A stretch of DNA of 64,000 nucleotides, taken from assembly GCA_003343625.1 (NCBI GenBank), contig QAKV01000036.1:1-64000 (forward strand), read 5' to 3'. Origin of the DNA: Clostridiales bacterium (GTDB taxonomy: Bacteria > Bacillota > Clostridia > Lachnospirales > Lachnospiraceae). Each line of letters starts with the position of its first letter. Positions within the stretch are counted from its first letter, which is position 1. The position numbers were made by a program, and so were the translations under genes. The notes beneath the pieces were generated by a model. It searched no databases. It was not told where the DNA came from and saw only the letters and a list, made by a program, of their open reading frames with translations. This document shows, piece after piece, positions 1-8,857 of this stretch.

Positions 1-9
1 ATTTTTCTT

Positions 10-142
10 TTCAAACTCAATAAATCGGGATTTGACGAGTGCTATCAATCTGCTATCAAATGGGGAATTGGAAAATCAAAAAGTCAGTATTTTCAAGGGT
101 TTGCGGGCCCTCATATTCACTTTTTGCTTATTCAAACTCAAT
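10..142. repeat. att-like direct repeat at the 3' end of guaA
   Basis: The 12-mer TTCAAACTCAAT occurs at 10-21 and again at 131-142. The second copy contains the last codons and stop of guaA on the minus strand. Between the copies a 9-mer TGCTATCAA is repeated with an 11-nt period near 40-58, like arm-type recombinase sites. The 3' end of guaA is a known integration site for genomic islands. The arrangement suggests the edge of an integrated element extending left of the window, but the recombinase is not visible, so this stays an inference. Confidence 0.4.
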
Positions 143-1669
143 CGTCCCGGGCGGCTTGCTCGTGAGATCATACATGACCCGGTTCACGCCCTTCACCTCG
201 TTGATGATCCGCGTCATGACTCTGGACAGCACCTCGAAGGGGATTTCCGCCGCCTCTGCGGTCATGAAATCAGAAGTGATCACCGCGCGCAGGGCTACCG
301 CGTAGTCGTAAGTTCTCTCATCTCCCATAACCCCGACAGAACGCATATTGGTCAGGGCTGCAAAATACTGACCCAGCCCTTTGTCGCAGCCGGCTTTCGC
401 CAGCTCTTCGCGATAGATGGCATCGGCATCCTGAACGATGCGAACCTTATCTGCAGTCACTTCACCGACGATCCTGACGCCCAGACCAGGGCCCGGGAAC
501 GGCTGCCGATAGACGAGGTACTCCGGAATGCCCAGCTCCAGTCCGGCCCGACGAACTTCGTCCTTGAACAGCAGGCGAAGGGGTTCGATGATCTCCTTGA
601 AATCCACACAGTCCGGAAGTCCTCCCACATTATGATGGGATTTGATCACTGCGGACTTGCCGAGACCGCTCTCGATCACATCCGGATAAATGGTGCCCTG
701 TACCAGATAATCTACCGCGCCGATTTTCTTCGCTTCTTCTTCGAATACGCGGATGAATTCCTCTCCGATAATCTTTCTCTTGCGTTCAGGCTCCGTCACC
801 CCGGCCAGCTTCGCATAGAACCGCTCCTGAGCGTTGACGCGGATGAAATTCAGGTCGTACTGCCCCTCTGGACCGAAGACAGCTTCCACTTCATCGCCCT
901 CGTTCTTCCTGAGAAGGCCGTGATCCACGAACACGCAGGTCAACTGCTTGCCCACCGCTTTGGACAAGAGTACCGCCGCCACGGAAGAATCTACGCCGCC
1001 GGAAAGAGCGCACAGCACCTTGCCGTCTCCGACCTTTTCGCGCAGCTGGCGAATCGTGGTCTCCACGAAGGAATCCATCTTCCAGTCCCCGATACAGCCG
1101 CAGACCCCGTAGACAAAATTGGAAAGCATCTGTTTCCCTTCCTGGGTGTGCATCACCTCCGGGTGGAACTGCACCGCATATAATTTTTTCTCCGCGTTTT
1201 CCATCGCTGCCACGGGGCATACCGGCGTATGCGCCGTAATCCGGAAATCCACAGGAGCCTTTTCAATGTAGTCCGTGTGGCTCATCCAGCAGATCGTCTT
1301 TTCCGATACGTTTTCAAACAGCGCGGAAGACCGATCCACTTCCACCTCCGTCTTGCCGTACTCGCTGACAGGGGCAGTTTTTACGCTGCCGTCCAGCAGA
1401 TAGGCCATCAGCTGGGAACCGTAACAAATTCCCAGAATCGGGATCCCCAGCTCGAAGATTTCCTTCGGACATCTGGGAGAGTCCTCTCCGTATACGCTGT
1501 TGGGCCCTCCTGTAAAAATGATGCCCTTCGGATTCATTTCCTTAATCTTTTCAAGGCTCATAGTACAGGGGTGGACTTCGCAGTACACATTGCATTCTCT
1601 GACTCTTCTGGCAATCAGCTGATTGTACTGTCCGCCGAAGTCGAGGACGATTACAAGTTCTCTATCCAT
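128..1669 (-). CDS. guaA: GMP synthase (glutamine-hydrolysing)
   Basis: Cytosolic enzyme converting XMP, glutamine and ATP to GMP. The 513-aa product has the normal family length. The N-terminal class I glutaminase domain keeps its triad: Cys82 in GICYG, and His169 and Glu171 in QFHPEV. The ATP-pyrophosphatase P-loop SGGVDSS begins near residue 223, and the C-terminal dimerisation domain ends in the usual TIEFE. The ATG follows an AGGAGG site. A consensus sigma-A promoter lies about 180 nt upstream, giving a leader of about 175 nt. This is the intact copy; a second GuaA with an eroded glutaminase domain lies at 35043-36338. The 3' end overlaps the att-like repeat at the window edge. Confidence 0.97.
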   Translation of the reverse strand: MDRELVIVLDFGGQYNQLIARRVRECNVYCEVHPCTMSLEKIKEMNPKGIIFTGGPNSVYGEDSPRCPKEIFELGIPILGICYGSQLMAYLLDGSVKTAPVSEYGKTEVEVDRSSALFENVSEKTICWMSHTDYIEKAPVDFRITAHTPVCPVAAMENAEKKLYAVQFHPEVMHTQEGKQMLSNFVYGVCGCIGDWKMDSFVETTIRQLREKVGDGKVLCALSGGVDSSVAAVLLSKAVGKQLTCVFVDHGLLRKNEGDEVEAVFGPEGQYDLNFIRVNAQERFYAKLAGVTEPERKRKIIGEEFIRVFEEEAKKIGAVDYLVQGTIYPDVIESGLGKSAVIKSHHNVGGLPDCVDFKEIIEPLRLLFKDEVRRAGLELGIPEYLVYRQPFPGPGLGVRIVGEVTADKVRIVQDADAIYREELAKAGCDKGLGQYFAALTNMRSVGVMGDERTYDYAVALRAVITSDFMTAEAAEIPFEVLSRVMTRIINEVKGVNRVMYDLTSKPPGTIEFE

Positions 1670-1849
1670 AGAGTTCCTCCTGGAGTAAAATCCAAAACGC
1701 CGGCGCTTCCGGATGTAATTCCTGTCGCCGACGCCTTATGACATGGTTCTCAGCCGCAGCTCCGCCGTAAATTCGCCGCCACATAAAACTTCACTCTTCC
1801 GTCGGCTCACTTTCTCTTCGCATCGGTTCGCTTCACGGGCTGCAAGAGT

Positions 1850-1878
1850 ATTATAAGTTGAGACGTTCTCCCTGTCAA
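1850..1878 (-). promoter_or_regulatory. Consensus sigma-A promoter of guaA
   Basis: On the minus strand TTGACA (1873-1878) and TATAAT (1850-1855) are separated by exactly 17 nt, a perfect vegetative promoter. Transcription would start near 1843. In the leader a 40-codon frame opens with ATG at 1784 and its TAG (1662-1664) overlaps the guaA start codon; its ribosome-binding site is weak. I do not recognise a purine riboswitch in the leader. Confidence 0.8.
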
Positions 1879-1922
1879 AACTTTTTTAGAAGTTTTGCGA
1901 AAACCGGTAGATATCCGCAGTT

Positions 1923-3254
1923 TCACGTCCGCTGGCCGAAAGTTTCCCATTTATGTCCCTTATATCGTATGATGTAACACACGGCCCTGAAGGCCCAGTC
2001 GATGATCATCGCCACCCAGATCGCCAGCAATCCGAAATGGAATACATAAGTGAAGACATATGCCGCCACCACGCGGAACAGCCACATGGATGCGATAGAA
2101 ATTCCCATAGGCCAGACTACATCTCCGGCCGCCCGAAGGGTATTGGGAATGGAGAACGACGGCACCCATATGAGGATCGCCATCACGGCGTGGAAACGCA
2201 TCACTTCTACCGTCATCTGCGCTGCCTCCGGCCCCAGGCTGTAAAATTTCACGATATAGGGAACGGTAAAATACAGCGCCGCAGAAATGAGTGCAACTCC
2301 GATCAGGGCGATCTTGCACAGCTTTTTTGTATAATAACGGGCCTGATCGTATTTCCCTGCCCCTACGCAGACGCTGACTACAGATACGATCGCCAGGTTG
2401 ATGGCGATTCCGGGGAGGATGTCCCAGTTCGCAAGGGTATTGGCCACCGCATTCGCCGCGATAGCAGCCGTTCCCATGGTGGAAACTGCGCTGACCACCA
2501 GGATCTTTCCGAGCTGGAACATGCTGTTTTCCATTCCGTTCGGAACTGCGATGTAAAGGATCTTTCCGATCAGTTTTCTGTCGAACCTGAGCTTCACCTG
2601 CCCGCAAAGATTGATCACTTTATTTCGATTGAACATCAGGGAAAGGATGACGATGGCCGCAACATAGCGGGATACCGTCGTGGGAATGGCGACTCCTGCC
2701 ACGCCCATATGCAGGCCGAAAATACAGATCGCGTTTCCGACCACGTTAATCGCGTTCATCAACAGCGATACCCACATCGTTACTTTCGCGTTATTCATCG
2801 CCCGGAACAGAGCCGCGCATGAGTTGTATACCGCCAGTGCCACGAAAGAATATGCCGTAATGATCAGGTAAGTCTTGCAGGCCTGCATGACATCCGGCTC
2901 GATCTGCCCGAACATCAGGTGCAGCAACTGGTCGTGCGCGAAGAGGAAGATCGCGGTGATCACGAACGCCAACAGTGTGGCGAACAGCAGAATCTGCCAT
3001 GCCGCCCGACAGGCATCCTCCTGTTTTTTCTTCCCGAGGAAGTGTCCCGACACCACCGCGCCGCCGGTCGCCAAAGCCGAGAAAATATTGATGAGCAGGA
3101 CATTGACCGTATCCACCAGCGAAACGCCGGAAACCGCGGCCTCTCCTGCCACGGAAACCATAATCGTATCCGCCATACCTACCGCGATCGCCAATACCTG
3201 CTCAATCAGCAATGGAATAATCAGTTTTCTCAAATCCCTGTTCGAATAAAGCAT
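1923..3254 (-). CDS. MATE family multidrug/Na+ antiporter
   Basis: Integral membrane efflux protein of 443 aa with about 12 hydrophobic helices and the internal two-lobe repeat of MATE transporters. The N-terminal segment (SNRDLRKLIIPLLIEQVL) and the first-helix motif GMADTIMVS are typical of the DinF/NorM-like clostridial group. Such proteins export cationic drugs or metabolites using Na+ or H+ gradients; the substrate cannot be told from sequence. It is transcribed toward guaA, with 253 nt between them that contain the guaA promoter. No regulator is adjacent. The family call is secure, the substrate unknown. Confidence 0.92.
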   Translation of the reverse strand: MLYSNRDLRKLIIPLLIEQVLAIAVGMADTIMVSVAGEAAVSGVSLVDTVNVLLINIFSALATGGAVVSGHFLGKKKQEDACRAAWQILLFATLLAFVITAIFLFAHDQLLHLMFGQIEPDVMQACKTYLIITAYSFVALAVYNSCAALFRAMNNAKVTMWVSLLMNAINVVGNAICIFGLHMGVAGVAIPTTVSRYVAAIVILSLMFNRNKVINLCGQVKLRFDRKLIGKILYIAVPNGMENSMFQLGKILVVSAVSTMGTAAIAANAVANTLANWDILPGIAINLAIVSVVSVCVGAGKYDQARYYTKKLCKIALIGVALISAALYFTVPYIVKFYSLGPEAAQMTVEVMRFHAVMAILIWVPSFSIPNTLRAAGDVVWPMGISIASMWLFRVVAAYVFTYVFHFGLLAIWVAMIIDWAFRAVCYIIRYKGHKWETFGQRT

Positions 3255-3345
3255 GATTTTCTCTCCCGTATTTCATCCTTTTATCTGACCTTTACATGCA
3301 GTTTACTTCATCTTAAACTGTTTTCTTCGCGATGTAAATATCGAT

Positions 3346-3597
3346 TCAAAGATGATGGAGATATTTTTCTCTCGTGGCGAGCCCTCCCCGGATATGTCGC
3401 TCCGACTTATTCACATCCAGCACCTTCCTGGCCTCCCGCGCCAGTCCGGGATTGATCTGTTCAAGGCGCTCCGTGATGTCCTTATGTACCGTCGATTTCG
3501 AAATCCCAAACTGTTTCGCCGCCTGCCTCACCGTCGCGCTATGCTCAATGATGTAGCCGGCAACCGCCATCGCCCGCTCCTCAATATAATCCTTCAC
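3346..3597 (-). CDS. spoIIID: Sporulation regulator SpoIIID
   Basis: Small DNA-binding protein that activates or represses mother-cell genes after SigE becomes active. From a GTG start at 3597 the product is 83 aa, matching the family. The start is preferred because GGGGGA lies 6 nt upstream and family members begin with a short lead to DYI.ER; the ATG at 3618 has no ribosome-binding site. The helix-turn-helix reads RQAAKQFGISKSTVHKD, and the C-terminal basic part contains SERHIRGGLATREKY, both diagnostic of SpoIIID. It is monocistronic behind a SigE-type promoter. This gene is strong evidence that the organism forms endospores. Confidence 0.95.
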   Translation of the reverse strand: MKDYIEERAMAVAGYIIEHSATVRQAAKQFGISKSTVHKDITERLEQINPGLAREARKVLDVNKSERHIRGGLATREKYLHHL

Positions 3598-3625
3598 AGG
3601 GAATCCCCCGTCATACATTTTTTAC

Positions 3626-3654
3626 ATTGTATGCCCCCGGGAATTTGAATATAC
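3626..3654 (-). promoter_or_regulatory. SigE-type promoter of spoIIID
   Basis: Minus strand: GTATATT at 3648-3654, 14 nt, then CATACAAT at 3626-3633. This fits the SigE pattern of Bacillus and Clostridia (an ATATT-type -35, 14-15 nt, CATACA.T). Transcription would begin near 3619, about 20 nt before the GTG start of spoIIID. SigE control of spoIIID is established in Bacillus; the assignment here rests on the motif. Confidence 0.75.
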
Positions 3655-3681
3655 TATTGGAATATGCGAAGGGAACCCGAA

Positions 3682-4845
3682 TCAATACCATCGCGTCATC
3701 GGAAGATCGTTGTTGATTCCTTTCGTCATCAGGATCTGATGCAGATCGATGATGCCGTTGTGGAAGGTCGCCGCGCAGGCGGCCAGATACAGATCCCACA
3801 TCCGCACGAAGGTCTCGTCGAACATCTTTCGCACTTCGTCCAGGTGCTCCCTGTAATTTTCCCTCCAGCAGCGCAGAGTGCGGTTGTAATGAAGCCTCAG
3901 GTTTTCCACATCCAGCACGTGGAAATCGTCCTCCGCGCAGCAGGAGATGAGCTCCCGCAGGCTCGGCACCACTCCTCCGGGGAAAATGTACTTCTTGATC
4001 CAGGCATCGCCGGGATGTTCCTTCAGGGCACTGATGAAGTGCAGGAGGAAAACGCCTCCCGGGTTGAGCGCGGAGGATACGCAATCAAAAAACTCCTGAT
4101 AATTACCGCGGCCCACGTGCTCGATCATGCCTACGCTCACCACGCGGTCGTACATCTTCCCGCATGAGGGCAGATCCCGGTAATCCATCCGCCTGACGGT
4201 CAGCAACTCCTCCAGCCCCTCCTGGCGTATCCTTTCCCGGAAGGCTTCCTCCTGCTCCGAGCTAAGAGTGATTCCCGTGCCGCGTATTCCATACTTTTTG
4301 GCCGCCTCGATGAGGAGAAAGCCCCAGCCGCAACCGATATCCAAAAGCGACATTCCCTCCGCGAGGCGAAGCTTCTTTAAAATGTAGTCCACCTTGTTCC
4401 CCTGAGCCTGATACAGAGTATCGTCTTCATGCAGGAAATATCCGCAGGAATAGCTCATGGTTTCGTCCAGCCAAAGCCGATAAAAATCATTGCCGATATC
4501 GTAATGGCTGCGCACTTCCTTCTCCTGATTTTTCTTCGTCATGGACGGAAATAGCAGCTTCTTTAATGCCTTCTGATCCATGGAGAACTTTCCCATCTGG
4601 CCCAGGAAATGATCCAGTGCGTCGTAAAGATCCCCTTCTATCTCAAGGTCACCTCTCATATACGCCTCTCCCAGGGCCAGGGAGGTGCTCGTCATCAGCT
4701 CCCCCAGCGGGATCGATTTGTGAAAAACGACCGTAAAGGTCGGCGCCCCTTCTCCGATCCGATACTCTTTGCCGTCCATCTTCACGAGGAACGGATACTC
4801 ATCGAACTTCTTCAAAAATGGAATCAGGACATTCTGTTCCAACAT
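3682..4845 (-). CDS. cfa: Cyclopropane-fatty-acyl-phospholipid synthase
   Basis: Transfers a methylene group from S-adenosylmethionine to unsaturated acyl chains of membrane phospholipids. The 387-aa product shows the family hallmarks: a lipid-contacting N-terminal region (about 1-110), the segment SHYDIGNDFYRLWLDETM, then the SAM-binding motif LLDIGCGWGF near residue 170. MIEHVGRGNY is a further family motif. The ATG is preceded by AAAGGAG. It is transcribed toward spoIIID, whose promoter sits in the short gap between them. Such enzymes usually act as cells enter stationary phase, which fits a sporulating organism but is not proven here. Confidence 0.93.
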   Translation of the reverse strand: MLEQNVLIPFLKKFDEYPFLVKMDGKEYRIGEGAPTFTVVFHKSIPLGELMTSTSLALGEAYMRGDLEIEGDLYDALDHFLGQMGKFSMDQKALKKLLFPSMTKKNQEKEVRSHYDIGNDFYRLWLDETMSYSCGYFLHEDDTLYQAQGNKVDYILKKLRLAEGMSLLDIGCGWGFLLIEAAKKYGIRGTGITLSSEQEEAFRERIRQEGLEELLTVRRMDYRDLPSCGKMYDRVVSVGMIEHVGRGNYQEFFDCVSSALNPGGVFLLHFISALKEHPGDAWIKKYIFPGGVVPSLRELISCCAEDDFHVLDVENLRLHYNRTLRCWRENYREHLDEVRKMFDETFVRMWDLYLAACAATFHNGIIDLHQILMTKGINNDLPMTRWY

Positions 4846-4936
4846 TTCTACCCACTCCTTTCGGGACAGATTCTAGTCCTTTTCCCTCTGAAGTTCAATG
4901 TTTCTCCATCTGCCTTTTTCGAAAAATGGCGACACG

Positions 4937-5281
4937 TCACCTCTTTGCGGGCACGTCCGCCTCAAAGCAAAAAGTCAGATAGGCCAGCATGCGGATTCGC
5001 AGTCCGCACGCCGTACCCCCTTCCGTGCCCCGGTATAAAATTTCCGCAGCGTCTCCCCTGGGCACAACCAGATCCTCCATCCGCAACCCCAGATAGCAGC
5101 TCAACGCATAAAAATTGTCCAGGCTCGGAAGAGCCTTTCCCTGAAACCACCCGTAAATCGACTGCGCGGCGGCCAGGCCGAGAAACTCCCGGATCTCCGG
5201 AATCGTCACATGGCGCGCCTCGCACTCCCGCTTCAGCCGCAGCCCTGTCTTCTGCATATCGATCACCGGATATGCCAGCAT
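4937..5281 (-). CDS. Small XRE-type helix-turn-helix regulator
   Basis: A 114-aa protein starting at MLAYPVIDMQKTG, the conserved beginning of a small regulator family common in Lachnospiraceae. The helix-turn-helix covers about residues 15-65 (EIREFLGLAAAQSIYGWFQGKALPS in two parts), ending with LVVPRGD. The reading frame continues upstream to 5437, adding 52 residues of low-complexity sequence, so an earlier start is possible. I prefer 5281 because AAGGG lies 6 nt upstream and the added part does not look conserved. The target is unknown. It faces cfa across 91 nt but has no visible functional link to it. Confidence 0.6.
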   Translation of the reverse strand: MLAYPVIDMQKTGLRLKRECEARHVTIPEIREFLGLAAAQSIYGWFQGKALPSLDNFYALSCYLGLRMEDLVVPRGDAAEILYRGTEGGTACGLRIRMLAYLTFCFEADVPAKR

Positions 5282-5603
5282 CCATCCACTTCCCTTCCGC
5301 AGGCTCCCAAAGACTTCTCCGAATCCCCCTGTCCCGCTCTCCACTTCTACAATACCAAAAAAAGAGTCCAATAATCCGTGCTCCTCCCCTTTTTCTGCTT
5401 TCGCCCGCCGCACAGCCATGCGGTTTTCCCCGCGCATCCGGACTGCGCTGACCGTTCTTCATGGATTTGAGCCGCGCGCGGCTTCCCGCGCATCGGCCTT
5501 TTTATCAGTTGAATAAAAATATTTCCAAACTATACCGGAGAGAAAAATCTCCTGAAATTCTCAATCCGGGTTCGGGGCTTTCGTGCGGAGGGCGAAGTTG
5601 CGC

Positions 5604-6278
5604 TTATACCGTCACATATGTGGTCGCGTTGGAAATCCGGATTCCGGTTTCCAGCTCCACCAGAAATTCTTCCCTCTCTTCCTCCATCTCTTCCGCCTTT
5701 CGGAGGATATCCAGTGGATCGAAAAGGCGCAGCTTTTCTCCCTGCTCTTCCCTGGCGATGGCAATGGAGATGCCGGCTCTCTCTGCCGCCTTCCCCCCGC
5801 CGGCCTTTTCCCTCCTCCCCTTTGAAGCCTCCCCGCCCCTTTGGGAGGAGGCGCTCTTCCGCTTGCAGGTTTTTCGCATCTCCTCATGCTGATCCCGCAT
5901 CTGGCGGATCAGCTTTCCCTCGAAGTCCGTCATATCGCCGCAGGGACCGCCTCCCCTCATCCTGTTGCGCAGTGCCACCGCAGCGGCTACCGTCATCCTG
6001 CCGCGGGTGGTTTCCAGCCAGACGGATGCATTGGACGCGAGGATGGCCTCCGTCAGCCTGTCATATCTGGCTGTCAGATCCCGAATCCTCTGCAGCGTCC
6101 CGTCCGCCCGCGCCGCGAATTCCGTCCCTGTCATCCTCTGCGCCCAGGTATGGGCCGATTCGGCTGAACCCGGGCCCATGAGATCCACAAACTTTCCCTG
6201 CTTCGTGTATTTCGAGATCCGCTTGATCAGCAGATCCCTCTCCTCCAGCGCCTGCACCACCGTCATCCTGCACTCCAT
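5604..6278 (-). CDS. Hypothetical protein with charged helical regions
   Basis: No confident family. The 224-aa product begins at an ATG with GGGAGGAAA 8 nt upstream; an in-frame start at 6356 has no such site. The N-terminal half (about 1-110) is helical with the pattern ALEERDLLIKRISKYTKQ and a later ASNASVWLETTRGRMTVAAAV segment, faintly resembling short septicolysin/DIP1984-type proteins. The middle (about 130-165) is a Lys/Arg/Gly-rich linker, and the C-terminal part is acidic and coiled-coil-like (AEEMEEEREEFL). There is no signal peptide or membrane helix. It stands alone between the XRE gene and the ECF operon. Function unknown. Confidence 0.55.
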   Translation of the reverse strand: MECRMTVVQALEERDLLIKRISKYTKQGKFVDLMGPGSAESAHTWAQRMTGTEFAARADGTLQRIRDLTARYDRLTEAILASNASVWLETTRGRMTVAAAVALRNRMRGGGPCGDMTDFEGKLIRQMRDQHEEMRKTCKRKSASSQRGGEASKGRREKAGGGKAAERAGISIAIAREEQGEKLRLFDPLDILRKAEEMEEEREEFLVELETGIRISNATTYVTV

Positions 6279-6383
6279 ACGTTTTTCCTCCCTGTCGTAA
6301 GATACACTATAATACAAAAAAACGGCTCTGTCATTCAGGTACAAACTGATTGACAAAACCGCTTTTTTATGTTATATCGCAGT

Positions 6384-8090
6384 TCAGTGTTTTCCGCCGT
6401 TCTTTTGTAAAAAATCATCTGCGGTCAGATAGAGTTCCGGATAGCCCAGGCGGCTGCACAGCCGGGTGACGAAAGGCTTCTGCAGGCGCGCCTCCTCCAG
6501 CACCTCATCCATGGAGAAGACGCTTTTGGCATCTCCGTCGGCCAGGATCCTTCCGTGTGCCATGACGATCACCCGTTCGAAGCATTCCGCCACGAAATCC
6601 ATATCGTGCAGGATGGCCAGCACGAGCTTTCCCCTCGCCCGCAGATCCCGGATCACCCCGGCGATGATGGAGCGGCCGGAATAGTCCTGCGCGATAGTGG
6701 GCTCATCCAGGATCACCACATCCGTATCCATGGCCAGAACGGAAGCGATGGCCACCATTTTCCTCTCGTTTAATTCCAGATCATACGGGTTTTCCCCTGC
6801 CCTGTCCGCCAGCCCCACCGCCTCGAGCGCCTTTCTGGCCTCTTCCTGCGCTCTCTCAGCGTTCATTCCGATGTTCAGCGGCCCGAACATCACCTCATCC
6901 AGCACGTTATATTTGAAAATCTGATCGTCCGGGTTCTGAAACACATATCCGATCTTTCCGGCCAGCATGGCCACAGTCTTTTGGGAAGTATCCTCCCCTC
7001 GGAAGGAAATCGTTCCGGATACGGGTCGCAAAAGTCCTTTGAGCAGCTTTACCAGCGTTGTTTTCCCGGCCCCGTTCTGCCCGATCACAGCGGTGGGGCG
7101 TCCGTCCAGTTCCAGATCCAGGCCTTCCAGGACGGGAGTCCCTTCGGTATAGGAAAACCCGAGCCGTCGAATTCGAAAGAGCTCTTCCTTCCGTCCGGAC
7201 TCCGGCGAAACGCTCTCCGTACGCTCGCCGGGGCCGCCCCCGCAGGCCGCTCCCCGGACGCTACGCAGCAGCCCGGCCGCCTCCTCTTCCGTTACCGGCC
7301 AGGTACCGTCCGGAAAACCTTTTCCCAGAGCTCTGCAGATCCGCGTAAAAGCCGGCGGCTGAACCCCCATTTCTTCCAGTTTTTCCAGGGAAAACACCTT
7401 CCTCGGGGAATCGAAAGCGATCTGCCGGCCCTGATGCAGCAGAAGAATCCTGTCGCAATAAGCCGCCAGTTTTTCGATTTTCTGCTCGATCATGAGGATG
7501 GTAATTCCCGAGTGAGCCAGACTGTCCACCGCCGCAAAAACCTCTTCGCTGCCCCTGGGATCCAGCTGGGAAGTGGGTTCATCCAGGATGATCACCTCCG
7601 GCTGCATGACCAGAATGCTGGCGATGGCCACCCGCTGCATCTGTCCGCCGGACAGATCGAACGGATTGCGATCCCGGTACTGCCAGATATCCAAAAGCTT
7701 CAGCGCCTCTTCGGCCCGCCGCTTCATCTCATCCCGCTCCACTCCCAGATTCTGCATTCCGAACGCCACTTCTTCGTACACGTTGTCCCGCGCTCCGGAC
7801 AGCTGGTTGAACGGATTCTGAAAGACCAGCCCCACTTTACGGCACAGCTCCGACACGGGAGTCTTTCCCGCCTCCAGGCCGTCCACGAATACCTTTCCGC
7901 CATAGGCTCCCTTATAAAACTGGGGTACCAGACCGATCAGCGCCTGGCTCAGGGTGCTCTTGCCCGCGCCGTTTTCCCCGATAATCCCGACGAACTCCCC
8001 CTTTTCTACGGAAAAAGACAGATCATCCAGCGCCAGCCGTTTCGTATGGGGATAGCGATATTTGAGATTTTCTACCGTGATAAAAGCCAT
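6384..8090 (-). CDS. ECF transporter ATPase, two fused nucleotide-binding domains
   Basis: Energises an energy-coupling factor transporter. The 568-aa chain holds two ABC ATPase domains that are usually separate proteins (EcfA1 and EcfA2). Domain 1 has Walker A GENGAGKST, signature LSGGQMQR and Walker B VIILDEPTSQLDP. Domain 2 has Walker A GQNGAGKTT and Walker B VVILDEPTIAQDY, but its signature reads LELNERKM instead of LSGGQ, so the two sites are probably unequal. The start MAFITVENLKYRYP is chosen because GGAGG lies 8 nt upstream; the frame runs to 8138. It overlaps the ecfT gene by 19 nt, so the two are translationally coupled. Confidence 0.92.
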   Translation of the reverse strand: MAFITVENLKYRYPHTKRLALDDLSFSVEKGEFVGIIGENGAGKSTLSQALIGLVPQFYKGAYGGKVFVDGLEAGKTPVSELCRKVGLVFQNPFNQLSGARDNVYEEVAFGMQNLGVERDEMKRRAEEALKLLDIWQYRDRNPFDLSGGQMQRVAIASILVMQPEVIILDEPTSQLDPRGSEEVFAAVDSLAHSGITILMIEQKIEKLAAYCDRILLLHQGRQIAFDSPRKVFSLEKLEEMGVQPPAFTRICRALGKGFPDGTWPVTEEEAAGLLRSVRGAACGGGPGERTESVSPESGRKEELFRIRRLGFSYTEGTPVLEGLDLELDGRPTAVIGQNGAGKTTLVKLLKGLLRPVSGTISFRGEDTSQKTVAMLAGKIGYVFQNPDDQIFKYNVLDEVMFGPLNIGMNAERAQEEARKALEAVGLADRAGENPYDLELNERKMVAIASVLAMDTDVVILDEPTIAQDYSGRSIIAGVIRDLRARGKLVLAILHDMDFVAECFERVIVMAHGRILADGDAKSVFSMDEVLEEARLQKPFVTRLCSRLGYPELYLTADDFLQKNGGKH

Positions 8091-8854
8091 GTTCCGATCC
8101 TCCATGCGATTGCGACCGCCATAAGCGAAATCAGGCAAATCGTAATCGCCCTGTCTCCTTTATGGGCGGGCCGATCGGCCAGATAGGTCTTTTTGCTCTT
8201 TGCGCCGAATCCGCGCACCTCCAGCGCTACCGCCCGCTCCCTTGTGTTGATCAGAGAGCTCATCACCACCGGGGAGATCAGCGGCAAAAAAGCCTTTGCC
8301 CGGGTCAAAAGGCTCCCTTCCGTCTCCATCCCCCGGCTCCGCTGGGCGTCCGTAATGGTACTCATGGTTCCCATCATCTGTGGAATGATCTGAAACACAG
8401 AATTGATGATATAGCCGAAACGCCTGGAAAATCCCCGTTTTTCCAGCTCTTCCACCAGCTCGGAGGGACGGGTGGACAGCACCAGAATGGCGAAGGAGAG
8501 CAGCATATTCAGGATATTCAGCCCGATTCGACAGGCGTAGAGAACCCCTTCCCGGTAAAAGCGCAGCGGTCCTATGGAAAAGAGCACATTGGCGTTGCCC
8601 TGGTGAAACAGTCCGTGGATCAAAAAGATCGTGAGCAAAATGGTGAAGGAAAAGGCGATCAGCGGCATCGCCCTCTTCAGGACTTTCCCGGAGGCCAGCG
8701 CACAGAGACTGACGGCGATGCAGAGGCCGAAAATCCACAGCTTCCCGGCGATCAGCGGAATGCCGATCGCTGCCACGATGTACAAAAGTTTCGTAAAAGG
8801 ATGGACTTTTGTCAGCCAGGTTTTATTGTCCACATACAGGCTTATACTTTTCAT
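8072..8854 (-). CDS. ECF transporter transmembrane component EcfT
   Basis: Membrane coupling subunit linking the ATPase to the substrate-binding S component. The 260-aa protein has about five hydrophobic helices and the two cytosolic coupling motifs of EcfT: RSRGMETEG near residue 180 and ALEVRGFGA near residue 215. It lies 3 nt downstream of the S-component gene and overlaps the fused ATPase gene, so the three form one operon with the nucleoside phosphorylase. Confidence 0.9.
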   Translation of the reverse strand: MKSISLYVDNKTWLTKVHPFTKLLYIVAAIGIPLIAGKLWIFGLCIAVSLCALASGKVLKRAMPLIAFSFTILLTIFLIHGLFHQGNANVLFSIGPLRFYREGVLYACRIGLNILNMLLSFAILVLSTRPSELVEELEKRGFSRRFGYIINSVFQIIPQMMGTMSTITDAQRSRGMETEGSLLTRAKAFLPLISPVVMSSLINTRERAVALEVRGFGAKSKKTYLADRPAHKGDRAITICLISLMAVAIAWRIGTWLLSR

Positions 8855-8857
8855 ACT

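Noticed and set aside
32..1183. 383-aa frame on the plus strand inside guaA
   Set aside because: It is the antisense shadow of guaA: no ribosome-binding site, no family, and the minus strand encodes a complete GMP synthase.
1670..1849. Purine or guanidine riboswitch in the guaA leader
   Set aside because: The leader is long enough, but I could not find the conserved core of either class.
6981..8186. 401-aa plus-strand frame opposite the fused ECF ATPase
   Set aside because: High-G+C shadow of the real gene on the other strand, with low-complexity Pro/Arg/Gln composition and no start signal.
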